A DNA stretch of 64,000 bases, taken from positions 1-64,000 of the IMG/VR virus record IMGVR_UViG_3300046459_000548; one strand, written 5' to 3'. The DNA is from a virus. Shown here piece by piece: positions 46,321 to 54,513 of this stretch; the stretch's first letter is position 1, and each line of letters starts with the position of its first letter. The notes under the pieces were generated by a model, which searched no databases, was not told where the DNA came from, and saw only the letters and a list, made by a program, of their open reading frames with translations. A program made the position numbers and the translations under genes.

Positions 46321-49300
46321 AACTCGAGGTCACAGGCGAGCGGCCCGTCGACGCCATCAACGTCACCAGCGGCCAGCAGTCCACCGTCATCGACGTCACT
46401 GCAGGAACCGTCACCTCCGTCAACGGCCGCACCGGCGCCGTCACCATCAGCTCCAGCGACGTCGGCGCCCCCGACTGGATCAACGTCGTGCAGCGGGGGG
46501 CAGTAGGCGACGGCATCGCCGACGACACGGCAGCCCTCCAGGCCGCCATCGACGCCTGCCAGCCCGGCGGAACTGTGTACCTGCCGCGCGGCGTCTACAA
46601 GACGACCGCCACGCTGGACCTGAAGAACGGCGTCACCCTGCGCGGCTCCCACGCCAACCTGATGGTCGGGCCCGGCATGGGCGATGCCGACTACCCGTGC
46701 TACATCCAGGCAGCCGGCCCGTTCACCGGCACCTCGGTGATCCAGATCATCGGTGACGCCGACGGCATCCATCCGGCCATCTCCGGTGAGCAGCGCATCC
46801 TCAACCTGATGATCGACGGCTCCCAGCTCGGCGGATCGTCGGTCGACGGTCTGTTCGCCCGCGGTAACGTACAGAACGTCGTCCTCGACAACGTGACGAT
46901 CCGGCAGATGCCGAACAACGGGATCGTCACCGCGAGCCGCGGCGACGGCACGTTCCCGTACTCGTGGCGCCTCCACCATGTCATGGTCGACAACTGCCAC
47001 GCCAACGGCATTCTCTTCACCGGCAATACGGATATCACGCTCGACGACGTGCAGGTCATCGGCTGCTGGGCGCAAGGCTTCGTCCTCACCAACTGCACGA
47101 ACGCCCAGCTCATTGCCTGCCGGGCCGAATGGATGGGCAGCCACGGCTACCACCTGACCGGCGCTTGGGGAGACTGGGCCGGATCCGGCGGCATGCAGAT
47201 GACCGGCTGCTCCACCGACCGCAACGGCCAGCACGGCGTCCTCGTCGACGCCACCGGCAACACTCCGATCCTCATCTCCAGCCTCCAGACCCGCCGCGAC
47301 GGCCGCAACGGCGGCGCCGGCGGCGGTGGATACGCCGGCCTGGCCGTCATTGGCGCCACCGTGCCCGTCACCATCGACGGCATCAACTGCTACCCCGGCG
47401 TCGACGACGGAGGCGCTTCCATCAACTCGCCGCAGTACGGGGCGCGCCTGTCCGGTTCCTCCACGGTCACGCTCGACAACGCGCTCCTGCACGCCGACAC
47501 CGCGGGCCTCCTCGATGACGGCACCAACACCCTGATCTCCCTCGGCTCCAACATCGTCACCGCTGCGGGTGCCACCACCTCCACGGCCCGCACCCTACGG
47601 CCGCGCATCCTCGACTGGGTCAACGTCAAGCAGCGAGGCGCCAAAGGCGACGGCACCACCGACGACACTGCCGTCATCCAGGCGGCCCTCACCGCGGCGC
47701 AGCCCGGCGACACGATCTACCTGCCGGCCGGTACCTACCGGACGAGCGCGCCCCTCACGGTGCCGCCCGGCGTCACGCTCCGCGGCTCGCATGGCGATCA
47801 CTTCGACAACCTCACCGGCTGGACGCAGGTCAACGCCCGCATCAAGCCGCTCGCGACGTTCTCCGGGGTGGCCTGCATCCTCATCCTGGACGCGCCCCTC
47901 GGCGGGTATGCGGCCAAGTCGTGCGAGCAGCGACTCCTGGACCTCACCCTCGACGGCACCGCCCTGCCCGGCGGCAACACGGTCGACGGCATTCAGGCGC
48001 AGGGCACCATCCGGGGGATGATCTACGAGAACCTGTCGATCAAGAAGTTCGGCGGGCACGCGATCTACTTCACCTACAACTTCTCGGCCCCGCCAGGCCT
48101 CCCGCAAGCCCCGTATTCGAACCGGCTGCGCCGCATCGTCGCCTCCGACTGCGGCGGCAACACGTACTCCTTCAACAACATGACCGACTCGACGCTCATG
48201 GACGTCGAGTCGATCGGCAGTGCGGGCTACGGCTTCTTCTTGTCCGGCTGCGGCAACAGCACCCTCATCGCCTGCCGTGCCGAATGGAATCTCCGCGGCT
48301 TCCACATCGTGCCCGGCAACGCGCAGCTGTCCCTGATCGGCTGCTCGACGGACCGCAACACCCAGAACGGCATGCTGATCACCGGTGGCAGCGCGGGTGC
48401 CACGGTGGCCATCACCAACGCACGGTTGAACCGGGATGGCCGCAACGGCAACAGCGGCGGCGGAGGCTACGCAGGCCTCACCGTCGACACCTGCCCCGCC
48501 ATGGTCGTCGCCACCGACATCAACGTCCTCACCGGCGTCGACGACGACGGCAGCGGAACCCGCAGCCCCCAGTACGGCGTCAACGTCCTCGGCTCCGCCT
48601 ACGTTGCTGTTACCAGCGGCATCCTCAACGCGGCCACCACCGGATTCCGGGACGGCGGCACCAACACCACACTGCTGCGCGGCCCCAACGTTGGCGAACT
48701 CGTCGGCAACCCCGCGTCGCCCAGCTCGACCACGTCCTACGGGCTGCGCTCCACCCCGACCGCAGCCCAGTTCATCGACAGCTCGGCCGTCGCGCACAAC
48801 CTCATCCGGCCCTCCGCGCCGCTGCCCGTGGACCACGGCTTCCTCGCCTGGGCATACGACCCTTCACCCGCCGGAACCTTCACGGTCTTCACTGGCGGCG
48901 TCATCCAGCTCGTCCGCATCCCCATCCGGGCGACCCGCACCATCACCAACATCTGCCTATACATCGGTACCGCAGGCAACACCCTCACCGCAGGCGCCAG
49001 CTGGGCAGGCCTCTATGACTCCACTGGAGCCCGCCTCGGCCAAACCGCTGACCAGGCCGCCGCGTGGATCAGCACCGGCCTCAAGACCATGGCCATCGCG
49101 GGCGGCCCGGTCACCTTGAACGAGGGCTACTACTGGGTTGCCTGCGTGTCCACCGGCACCACCATCCCCGCCCTCCTGCGGGCATCCGGTGTCGGCGGAG
49201 GCCCTATCAACGTCGGGCTCAGCGCGTCGAACACCAGGTTCGGAACGTTCGGCACCAGCCAGACGACGCTGCCGACGACGATCACGCCCGGCTCCATCGG

Positions 49301-49337
49301 ACAGGCCAACAACGCCTACTGGGCGGCCCTGAGCTAA
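46317..49337 (+). CDS. Tailspike with two pectate-lyase-type beta-helices
   Basis: 1006 residues from a GTG at 46317. Residues 1-50 hold the linker VNGRTGAVTISSSDVGAPDW, typical of phage fibre necks. Two right-handed beta-helix domains follow: about 53-400 starts WINVVQRGAVGDGIADDTAA, and about 432-800 starts WVNVKQRGAKGDGTTDDTAV. Both then share TVYLPRGVYKTT/TIYLPAGTYRTS, GVTLRGSH, CRAEW and GCSTDRN motifs, so the unit was duplicated. The C-terminal 170 residues (from about 838, FLAWAYDPSPAGTFTVFTGG) form a separate beta domain. Spikes of this type degrade or bind surface polysaccharides. Confidence 0.85.
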   Translation: MKLEVTGERPVDAINVTSGQQSTVIDVTAGTVTSVNGRTGAVTISSSDVGAPDWINVVQRGAVGDGIADDTAALQAAIDACQPGGTVYLPRGVYKTTATLDLKNGVTLRGSHANLMVGPGMGDADYPCYIQAAGPFTGTSVIQIIGDADGIHPAISGEQRILNLMIDGSQLGGSSVDGLFARGNVQNVVLDNVTIRQMPNNGIVTASRGDGTFPYSWRLHHVMVDNCHANGILFTGNTDITLDDVQVIGCWAQGFVLTNCTNAQLIACRAEWMGSHGYHLTGAWGDWAGSGGMQMTGCSTDRNGQHGVLVDATGNTPILISSLQTRRDGRNGGAGGGGYAGLAVIGATVPVTIDGINCYPGVDDGGASINSPQYGARLSGSSTVTLDNALLHADTAGLLDDGTNTLISLGSNIVTAAGATTSTARTLRPRILDWVNVKQRGAKGDGTTDDTAVIQAALTAAQPGDTIYLPAGTYRTSAPLTVPPGVTLRGSHGDHFDNLTGWTQVNARIKPLATFSGVACILILDAPLGGYAAKSCEQRLLDLTLDGTALPGGNTVDGIQAQGTIRGMIYENLSIKKFGGHAIYFTYNFSAPPGLPQAPYSNRLRRIVASDCGGNTYSFNNMTDSTLMDVESIGSAGYGFFLSGCGNSTLIACRAEWNLRGFHIVPGNAQLSLIGCSTDRNTQNGMLITGGSAGATVAITNARLNRDGRNGNSGGGGYAGLTVDTCPAMVVATDINVLTGVDDDGSGTRSPQYGVNVLGSAYVAVTSGILNAATTGFRDGGTNTTLLRGPNVGELVGNPASPSSTTSYGLRSTPTAAQFIDSSAVAHNLIRPSAPLPVDHGFLAWAYDPSPAGTFTVFTGGVIQLVRIPIRATRTITNICLYIGTAGNTLTAGASWAGLYDSTGARLGQTADQAAAWISTGLKTMAIAGGPVTLNEGYYWVACVSTGTTIPALLRASGVGGGPINVGLSASNTRFGTFGTSQTTLPTTITPGSIGQANNAYWAALS

Positions 49338-49345
49338 GGAGCGCC

Positions 49346-50053
49346 ATGGCCGACGACCTTCTCGTCATCATCCCGACCCGCGGCAGGCCCGGCGCCGTGC
49401 CGGAGATCGTGCAGACGTGGGACGACACCGGGGCCACGGCCGACCTGCTGTTCGCGGTCGACACCGACGATCCGGAGCTCGCCGCGTACAAGAAGCACGC
49501 CGCCGCGCTCAAGGGTGACAGGCGGGTGCGGTTCACGTTCGGCAAGCGGCGCCGCATGGTCGGCACGCTCAACACGCAGGCAGTGAAGGCGGCGAAGAGC
49601 TATCGGTTCCTCGCCTTCCTCGGAGACGACCATCGGCCCCGGCCAGCCGACCGTCCGTGGGACGCCCGCTTCCGCGAGTGCCTGTCGGGCGGGCCCGGCA
49701 TCGTCTACGGCAACGACCTGCTGCAGGGCGAGAACATGCCGACGGCCGTCGCGATGACGTCGGACATCGTGGCCACACTGGACTACATGGCGCCGCCCGC
49801 GATGGTGCATCTCTGCGTCGACCTGGTCTGGAAGGACTGGGGGACCGGCATGCAGCGGATCACCTACCTCGACGACGTAATCATCGAGCACCTGCACCCG
49901 GCGAACGGCAAGGCCGAGGTCGACGCGGGCTACGAAGAGGTCAACAGCCCCGAGCAGGTGTCCAGCGACTCAGCCGCCTACTACGACTACCGCGACAACG
50001 GCGGCCTCGAAGCCGACCTGGAGAAGCTGCGAGCGCTCGTCGCGTCCGCCTGA
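49346..50053 (+). CDS. GT-A-fold glycosyltransferase-like protein
   Basis: 235 residues; the ATG at 49346 follows AAGGAGCGCC, 8 bp after the tailspike. DLLVIIPTRGRPGAVPEIVQ (about 4-23) is the nucleotide-binding start of family-2-like glycosyltransferases, and FLAFLGDDHRPR (about 91-102) carries the DD/DxD-type metal site. VYGNDLLQGENMPTAVAMTS and ITYLDDVIIEHLHP follow in the acceptor half. No membrane segment is seen. It may add sugars to tail proteins or to host teichoic or wall polymers. Confidence 0.75.
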   Translation: MADDLLVIIPTRGRPGAVPEIVQTWDDTGATADLLFAVDTDDPELAAYKKHAAALKGDRRVRFTFGKRRRMVGTLNTQAVKAAKSYRFLAFLGDDHRPRPADRPWDARFRECLSGGPGIVYGNDLLQGENMPTAVAMTSDIVATLDYMAPPAMVHLCVDLVWKDWGTGMQRITYLDDVIIEHLHPANGKAEVDAGYEEVNSPEQVSSDSAAYYDYRDNGGLEADLEKLRALVASA

Positions 50054-50093
50054 CCCACAACACCCATACGCCTGCGGCTGATCCCCGCAGGAA

Positions 50094-50127
50094 GGAAGCC
50101 CCGGCGGCCCCGAGCTCCGGGGCTTCC
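50094..50127 (+). terminator. Hairpin after glycosyltransferase gene
   Basis: GGAAGCCCCGG (50094-50104) pairs with CCGGGGCTTCC (50117-50127), an 11-bp stem with a 12-nt loop. A smaller CCTGCGG/CCGCAGG hairpin precedes it. Confidence 0.65.
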
Positions 50128-50146
50128 GCATATCTCGGGAGCCCCA

Positions 50147-50593
50147 ATGGACGTGCAGTTCACCGACCGATATGAGGCGCTCGGCATCGAGCCCCCCAGC
50201 CTGCTCACCGTCTGTCGAGGGCAGTGCGAGGGAACGGGTGTCGTGCCCGTGTTCATGGACACGCCCACGGCGGCCCAGCGACGAGGGCGCAACGGAATCG
50301 TGGGCCCGGACGAAACGGACCCAGAACTGATCAGGCAGTGGCGCATTGCCGAGGCGCTGGACCCCAGCGACGACGGATGGCACTTCGTTACCTGCCCACG
50401 GTGCATCGGGACGGGGAAGCGCAGAGGCCGCTTCCCGCGCCTTCACAACCTGCCGAATCTCGTCCACTGCCAGTGGCGATTCTTCAGAAGTTGCATTCTC
50501 AACATGGACTGCCGAGTCGACCCGGATGCTCGCTGGTCGAGGGTCAAGCACCTGAAGCTCGCGGTGCCCATCCTCTTCGGTAGGCGTCCGTGA
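50147..50593 (+). CDS. Hypothetical protein with DnaJ-type zinc motif
   Basis: 148 residues, ATG at 50147 with CTCGGGAGCCCCA upstream. CRGQCEGTG and CPRCIGTGK, about 60 residues apart, are a split CxxCxGxG pair as in the DnaJ zinc domain, which would hold one zinc. The C-terminal half (CRVDPDARWSRVKHLKLAVP) is basic. It shares a base with the epimerase start. Similar proteins recur near tail genes of Streptomyces phages in my memory. Function unknown. Confidence 0.65.
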   Translation: MDVQFTDRYEALGIEPPSLLTVCRGQCEGTGVVPVFMDTPTAAQRRGRNGIVGPDETDPELIRQWRIAEALDPSDDGWHFVTCPRCIGTGKRRGRFPRLHNLPNLVHCQWRFFRSCILNMDCRVDPDARWSRVKHLKLAVPILFGRRP

Positions 50594-51462
50594 TGCGCGT
50601 CCTCCTCACCGGCCACAAGGGGTTCGTAGGTCGTCACCTGCACGCCGCACTCGAAGCTCAAGGCGACGACGTGACCGGCATCGACCTCGCCGACGGCAGT
50701 GGTGACGCCCTCGACTTCTTCCGGACCGACGACACCCGCTACGACCTCGCGGTCCACGCTGCGGCGATCGTCGGCGGCCGGGCCAGCATCGACGGATCGC
50801 CCCTCAGTGTCGGCACGAACCTGGCCCTCGACGCCTGGTACATGCGCTGGCTCATCCGCACCGGAACGCCGAGGGCCGTGTACTTCAGCTCGTCTGCCGC
50901 GTATCCGGTCGCGCTTCAGCAGCCCGGCGACGTGCGGCGTCTGTACGAAGAGGACATCAATCTCTCGTACATGGAAGAGCCCGACGCCACCTATGGCTGG
51001 GCGAAGCTGACGGGGGAGAAGCTCGCCTCCTACGCCGAAGCCGAAGGTTGCCGCATCCTCATCCCGCGCCCGTTCAGCGGCTACGGCGAAGACCAGGACC
51101 AGGCGTACCCGTTCCCGGCCTTCATCCAGCGGGCCAAGCGGCGCGACGACCCGTTCGAGATCTGGGGATCCGGCGACTCCACACGCGACTGGATCCACAT
51201 CGACGACCTGATCGGCGCCACCCTTGCACTCCTCGACGCCGACGTCACTGGGCCCGTCAACCTCGGCTGGGGCAGGGCGACCAGCTTCGACGAGCTCGCC
51301 CGCATCGTGTGCTCGGCCGCCGGCTACCGGCCGCATCTGAAGCACCGGGCAAACGCACCCCGAGGCGTCCACCACCGCGTCAGCGACCCGGCACGGATGC
51401 TCGACCACTACGTACCCACCGTGACCCTCGAAGAGGGTGTGCGGCGGGCGCTCGAAGCCTGA
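50593..51462 (+). CDS. NAD-dependent sugar epimerase/dehydratase (extended SDR)
   Basis: 289 residues, ATG at 50593. The N-terminal Rossmann motif is LLTGHKGFVGRHLHAALEAQ (GxxGxxG, residues 4-23). Catalytic residues are S in YFSSSAAYP (near 98-106) and YxxxK in ATYGWAKLTGEK (Tyr about 133, Lys about 137). The substrate half has IPRPFSGYGEDQDQAYPFPA and GSGDSTRDWIHIDDLIGATL, as in GDP-L-fucose synthase and UDP-glucose epimerase relatives. It would make a nucleotide sugar, probably for the nearby glycosyltransferases. Confidence 0.9.
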   Translation: MRVLLTGHKGFVGRHLHAALEAQGDDVTGIDLADGSGDALDFFRTDDTRYDLAVHAAAIVGGRASIDGSPLSVGTNLALDAWYMRWLIRTGTPRAVYFSSSAAYPVALQQPGDVRRLYEEDINLSYMEEPDATYGWAKLTGEKLASYAEAEGCRILIPRPFSGYGEDQDQAYPFPAFIQRAKRRDDPFEIWGSGDSTRDWIHIDDLIGATLALLDADVTGPVNLGWGRATSFDELARIVCSAAGYRPHLKHRANAPRGVHHRVSDPARMLDHYVPTVTLEEGVRRALEA

Positions 51463-51475
51463 CGGGAGGCACCGC

Positions 51476-51679
51476 ATGAATGCCGCGCAGCAGTTCGGCT
51501 ACCGCCACATCCCCAGCTTCAAGCGCGAGGAAGGCGGCCTCTACAACCTGTACGTGGGCGTCTACTCGCGGGTCTACGCCGCCCGCATGCGCTACCTCCA
51601 CAAGCGTGGACGCCACGGACGCGGCGCCCCACACAGCATCGCTCCGCGCTGCCAGTGGTGCGGCGACCCCATCACCTGA
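51476..51679 (+). CDS. Small basic protein with Cys pair
   Basis: 67 residues; the ATG at 51476 follows GGGAGGCACCGC. Basic and aromatic (LYNLYVGVYSRVYAARMRYL), ending in CQWCGDPIT, which might be half of a zinc site. 13 bp after the epimerase gene. No family recognised. Confidence 0.55.
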   Translation: MNAAQQFGYRHIPSFKREEGGLYNLYVGVYSRVYAARMRYLHKRGRHGRGAPHSIAPRCQWCGDPIT

Positions 51680-51697
51680 ACCCACGGAGCCCGCGCC

Positions 51698-51910
51698 ATG
51701 GCCAGGTATCTGATCTGCCATCCGATCGGGCAACAGCGCGAGGACATGCTCCTCGAAGACGACGCGCTCACCCTCGAATTCATCGGCGATTGGGCAATCT
51801 TCAGCGACGCCAGCGGCATCTGCCTCGCCATCCCGGCAGCGCAAGGCGCCCACATACAGCGGGTCGACGAGGACCAGGAGCCGCAGGTGCAGAGGAGTGA
51901 TGTCGCATGA
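51698..51910 (+). CDS. Small hypothetical protein
   Basis: 70 residues, ATG at 51698. Beta-rich (YLICHPIGQQREDMLLEDDA, LTLEFIGDWAIFSDASGICL) with an acidic end. Overlaps the next gene by 4 bp. Confidence 0.6.
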   Translation: MARYLICHPIGQQREDMLLEDDALTLEFIGDWAIFSDASGICLAIPAAQGAHIQRVDEDQEPQVQRSDVA

Positions 51911-52170
51911 CCGCAGGACGCGAAGCCACCCCCAAGGATGCGGCGGCAACCGAGCGACTCATGCGCTACTGGGCGGAAGGGGCCGGCGCAGCGAAGATCC
52001 AATGGGGCGTGCCGGGAGACTTCGATCGCTGCGTGGTCGAACTCGGGAAGTACGTCAGCCCCAGTGTCGTGAAGGGCCTATGCAGCAGCCTCCACGTGCG
52101 GGCCACAGGTGCGCGGCCGGGCCACGCTCCTGGCGAAGAGGCCGCGGGTAAGACGAAGGACGGCGGCTGA
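51907..52170 (+). CDS. Small hypothetical protein upstream of HNH gene
   Basis: 87 residues, ATG at 51907 (ATGA overlap). Helical with DAAATERLMRYWAEGAGAAK and FDRCVVELGKYVSPSVVKGL. Proteins of this type often precede the packaging-associated HNH gene in actinophages. It shares a base with the HNH start. Function unknown. Confidence 0.65.
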   Translation: MTAGREATPKDAAATERLMRYWAEGAGAAKIQWGVPGDFDRCVVELGKYVSPSVVKGLCSSLHVRATGARPGHAPGEEAAGKTKDGG

Positions 52171-52481
52171 TGGGCAGCCAGGGCCGGCGCTCAGCACCGC
52201 TTCCCAAGGGCTGGCACCGCATCCGTGCCCGCGTCCTCAGGCGTGACCGCTGGGTGTGCCAGTGGCCCATCATCACGGGCGGCATCTGCGGCGAACCCGC
52301 CAACCAGGTCGACCACAAGGTCGGCGCGGCACAAGGCGTCGACGACCATAGCGATGCGAACCTTTGGGCGTTGTGCGAGTGGCACCACAACCAGAAGACC
52401 GGGCGCGAGGCATCGGCCGTGGCTCACGCGCTACAGCCGAGAGCAAGGCCACAAGAGAAGCACCCAGGGTTCATCAACTGA
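52170..52481 (+). CDS. HNH endonuclease, packaging-associated type
   Basis: 103 residues, ATG at 52170. Compact HNH fold: LPKGWHRIRARVLRRDRWVC (about 11-30), then CGEPANQVDHKVGAAQGVDD with the His of the first motif, and NLWALCEWHHNQKTGREASA with the closing Asn and His. Small HNH proteins next to terminase genes are required for DNA packaging in several HK97-like phages, where they act with TerL at cos sites. Here TerS and TerL follow within 2 kb, which supports that role. Confidence 0.85.
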   Translation: MGSQGRRSAPLPKGWHRIRARVLRRDRWVCQWPIITGGICGEPANQVDHKVGAAQGVDDHSDANLWALCEWHHNQKTGREASAVAHALQPRARPQEKHPGFIN

Positions 52482-52498
52482 CCTGGGACAATGGGGAG

Positions 52499-53191
52499 AT
52501 GAAGCCCTGTCTTGTCTGCGCCACGCCCATTGAACGAGGCAGACGCAAGGGCGGGCCGCTTCCCACCTATTGCTCAACGGCATGCAAGAACAGGTCACGC
52601 CAAGAGCGCGACCGCGAGAACGGCGTCACGGAGACGCGCAAGCTTCAGGCCCGCGAGAAGGCCGAGCGGCACCGTGCTCAACGTCCCGTCCGTCCCTGCC
52701 CGTACTGCAGCGACCCCATGGCCGGCAACCGTCGGAAGCAGTGCGGCAAGACTGAGTGCGTGAAGCGGGCCAAGGCGGATCGCATGCGGGAGTACATGCG
52801 CACGCGTAGGGCTGACCCCGAGATTGCTGCCAAGCATCTTGAGTACGACCGCAAGGCGCAGCAAAAGCGCCTTGAGACAGTGGGCCATTGGCGCACGGTC
52901 TACCCCGAGCATGCGGCCCGCCTGGATGCCCAGCGCCGCATGCTTATACAGGTCGCCACAGTCGAGGAGTTCGCACCTCGCGATGTCTATGAGCGCGACG
53001 GGTGGGCGTGCCGGCTCTGCTCTCTACCCATCGACCCGACTGTTGCCTGGCCCGACTCCATGAGCGCATCGGTCGACCACGTCGTGCCCCTGTCTAAGGG
53101 CGGCGAGCACTCCATGGCCAACACGCAGGCCGCCCACCTCGGGTGCAACAGCCGCAAGGGTGATCGACTGGCCGGCCGGGATCTCGCGTGA
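52499..53191 (+). CDS. HNH protein with N-terminal zinc ribbons
   Basis: 230 residues; the ATG at 52499 follows ATGGGGAG closely, so the ribosome site is short. CLVCATPIE...YCSTACKNRS (about 4-30) and CPYCSDPMAGNRRKQCGKTEC (about 65-85) make two zinc ribbons of the kind found in phage homing proteins. A basic helical linker leads to a C-terminal HNH core (about 155-225): VYERDGWACRLCSLPI, SVDHVVPLSKGGEH, NTQAAHLGCNSRKGDRL. It may be a second, homing-type nuclease beside the packaging one. Confidence 0.8.
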   Translation: MKPCLVCATPIERGRRKGGPLPTYCSTACKNRSRQERDRENGVTETRKLQAREKAERHRAQRPVRPCPYCSDPMAGNRRKQCGKTECVKRAKADRMREYMRTRRADPEIAAKHLEYDRKAQQKRLETVGHWRTVYPEHAARLDAQRRMLIQVATVEEFAPRDVYERDGWACRLCSLPIDPTVAWPDSMSASVDHVVPLSKGGEHSMANTQAAHLGCNSRKGDRLAGRDLA

Positions 53192-53210
53192 TCACGATTC
53201 CAAGATCACC

Positions 53211-53225
53211 TGGGGGGTCCCCCCA
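53211..53225. repeat. TGGGGGGTCCCCCCA inverted repeat, possible cos region
   Basis: A perfect dyad of six G and six C around a T, in the 239-bp gap between the HNH genes and the primase/terminase genes. The flanks contain AT-rich segments and AAGATCA copies at 53202 and 53225. G/C-runs beside an HNH-terminase junction are typical of cohesive-end sites; the cut position cannot be read. Confidence 0.35.
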
Positions 53226-53430
53226 AGATCATCAAAATTTACGGATCGGCCACGTTAGCAAGGCTGGGCGTGAGCAACACTGGGACTTGTTGATCATGGG
53301 CTGACCTGCGGTGATGCGAAAGGCGTCATGGTGATCTATCGCACGGCTCGAAAGGCCGGCGACTTGACCTGACATCATTTCCGCACGTCAGAGGCTTGTA
53401 GCCGTTACGCATAGCCGCTACGCTGGTGCC

Positions 53431-54033
53431 ATGACGACGAAGCGCTGCGAGCACTGCGGGGGACCACTTCCGGTCCTGGCTCGCGGTGACGCGCGCTTCT
53501 GTTCGGGTCGTTGCCGCACCGCGGCCTGTCGCCGGCGACAGCGGGCGACAGATCCGGTTCCTTCGGCGATGACTCGGCGCCGACAGTGGGTGCGACACAC
53601 GGACCGGAAGGTGCCACTGGCTGTTGGCCGGCGGCACGTCGGGCCTGCATCATCGACTGATTCGTCGACGTGGGCCACGTACCGCACCGCAGACCGGTCA
53701 CCGGCAGGGCAAGGCCTGGGGTTCGTCCTCACCGCCGAGGACCGCATCGTGTGCATCGACTTGGACCACGCCATGCGCGACGGTGAACTGCTGCCGTGGG
53801 CGCGGAACATCGTGGACCGTCTGCCAGCCTCGTACATCGAGGTGTCGCCCTCCGGGACCGGGCTGCATATCTGGGGGACTGGCGAGGTTGGCCGGGGCCG
53901 GAAGGTTCGCCGCGGCGAGGTCGCGATCGAGGTGTATGACCGGGCCCGGTACATCACGGTGACCCGTCAGCCGTTTGAAGATGCTCCGTCGAAGCTCGCC
54001 GACCTGTCGAAGGTAATTGCCGACTTGCTGTGA
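53431..54033 (+). CDS. Archaeo-eukaryotic-type primase fragment (bifunctional primase N-domain)
   Basis: 200 residues, ATG at 53431. CEHCGGPLP...FCSGRCRTAACRRRQ (about 6-36) is a zinc ribbon. Residues 75-185 read as a primase-polymerase domain: FVLTAEDRIVCIDLDHAMRD with the DxD metal site, SYIEVSPSGTGLHIWGTGEV with the conserved Ser and His, and VAIEVYDRARYITVTRQPFE with the third acidic residue. The helicase part found in full-length relatives is missing. It may prime the element's own replication or be a reduced copy. It lies just upstream of TerS. Confidence 0.7.
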   Translation: MTTKRCEHCGGPLPVLARGDARFCSGRCRTAACRRRQRATDPVPSAMTRRRQWVRHTDRKVPLAVGRRHVGPASSTDSSTWATYRTADRSPAGQGLGFVLTAEDRIVCIDLDHAMRDGELLPWARNIVDRLPASYIEVSPSGTGLHIWGTGEVGRGRKVRRGEVAIEVYDRARYITVTRQPFEDAPSKLADLSKVIADLL

Positions 54034-54046
54034 GGGGGTGGCCCTG

Positions 54047-54505
54047 ATGGCTGGTCGCGGCATGGCACCGAAGGCGACGCGCTCGCGTTCGACGGACGCC
54101 AAGGCCCGGGATGCGGAGATGCGGCGCATCGAGGACGACGGCGAGTTGCGCGGACCTCCCCTGCCTGAGGGAGTCCTCCCGGATGGTGAGGACTGGCACC
54201 CTCGAACTCGGCAGTGGTGGGACACCTGGCGAAGGTCTCCGCAAGCTCAGACGTTTATCGACACCGACTGGGACTTCCTTCTCGACACGGCACTTCTCCA
54301 CGCGATCATGTGGAGCCGCGGTAGATGGGAATTCGCCTCCGAGGTCCGTCTGCGGGCCGCGAAGTACGGGGCGACGCCGGAGGACCCGATGCGCCTGAAG
54401 TTGAAGATCGAGACTCCGGCGGACAGGCAGCCTCCTGCCGAGACGCCGCGGACGACGTCGGATCGTCGTAAGAACCTGCGGATCGTTGACGACGCCGCCG
54501 GGTAG
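54047..54505 (+). CDS. Terminase small subunit
   Basis: 152 residues. The ATG at 54047 is placed 8 bp after GAGGGGG (a GTG at 54038 is possible). The basic, disordered start (KATRSRSTDAKARDAEMRRI) is followed by LPEGEDWHPRTRQWWDT-type segment (DWHPRTRQWWDTWRRSPQAQ, about 43-62) and WDFLLDTALLHAIMWSRGRW, the layout of small terminases of HNH-linked HK97-like phages. It would recognise the packaging site and load TerL. Confidence 0.75.
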   Translation: MAGRGMAPKATRSRSTDAKARDAEMRRIEDDGELRGPPLPEGVLPDGEDWHPRTRQWWDTWRRSPQAQTFIDTDWDFLLDTALLHAIMWSRGRWEFASEVRLRAAKYGATPEDPMRLKLKIETPADRQPPAETPRTTSDRRKNLRIVDDAAG

Positions 54506-54513
54506 GGGGTGCC

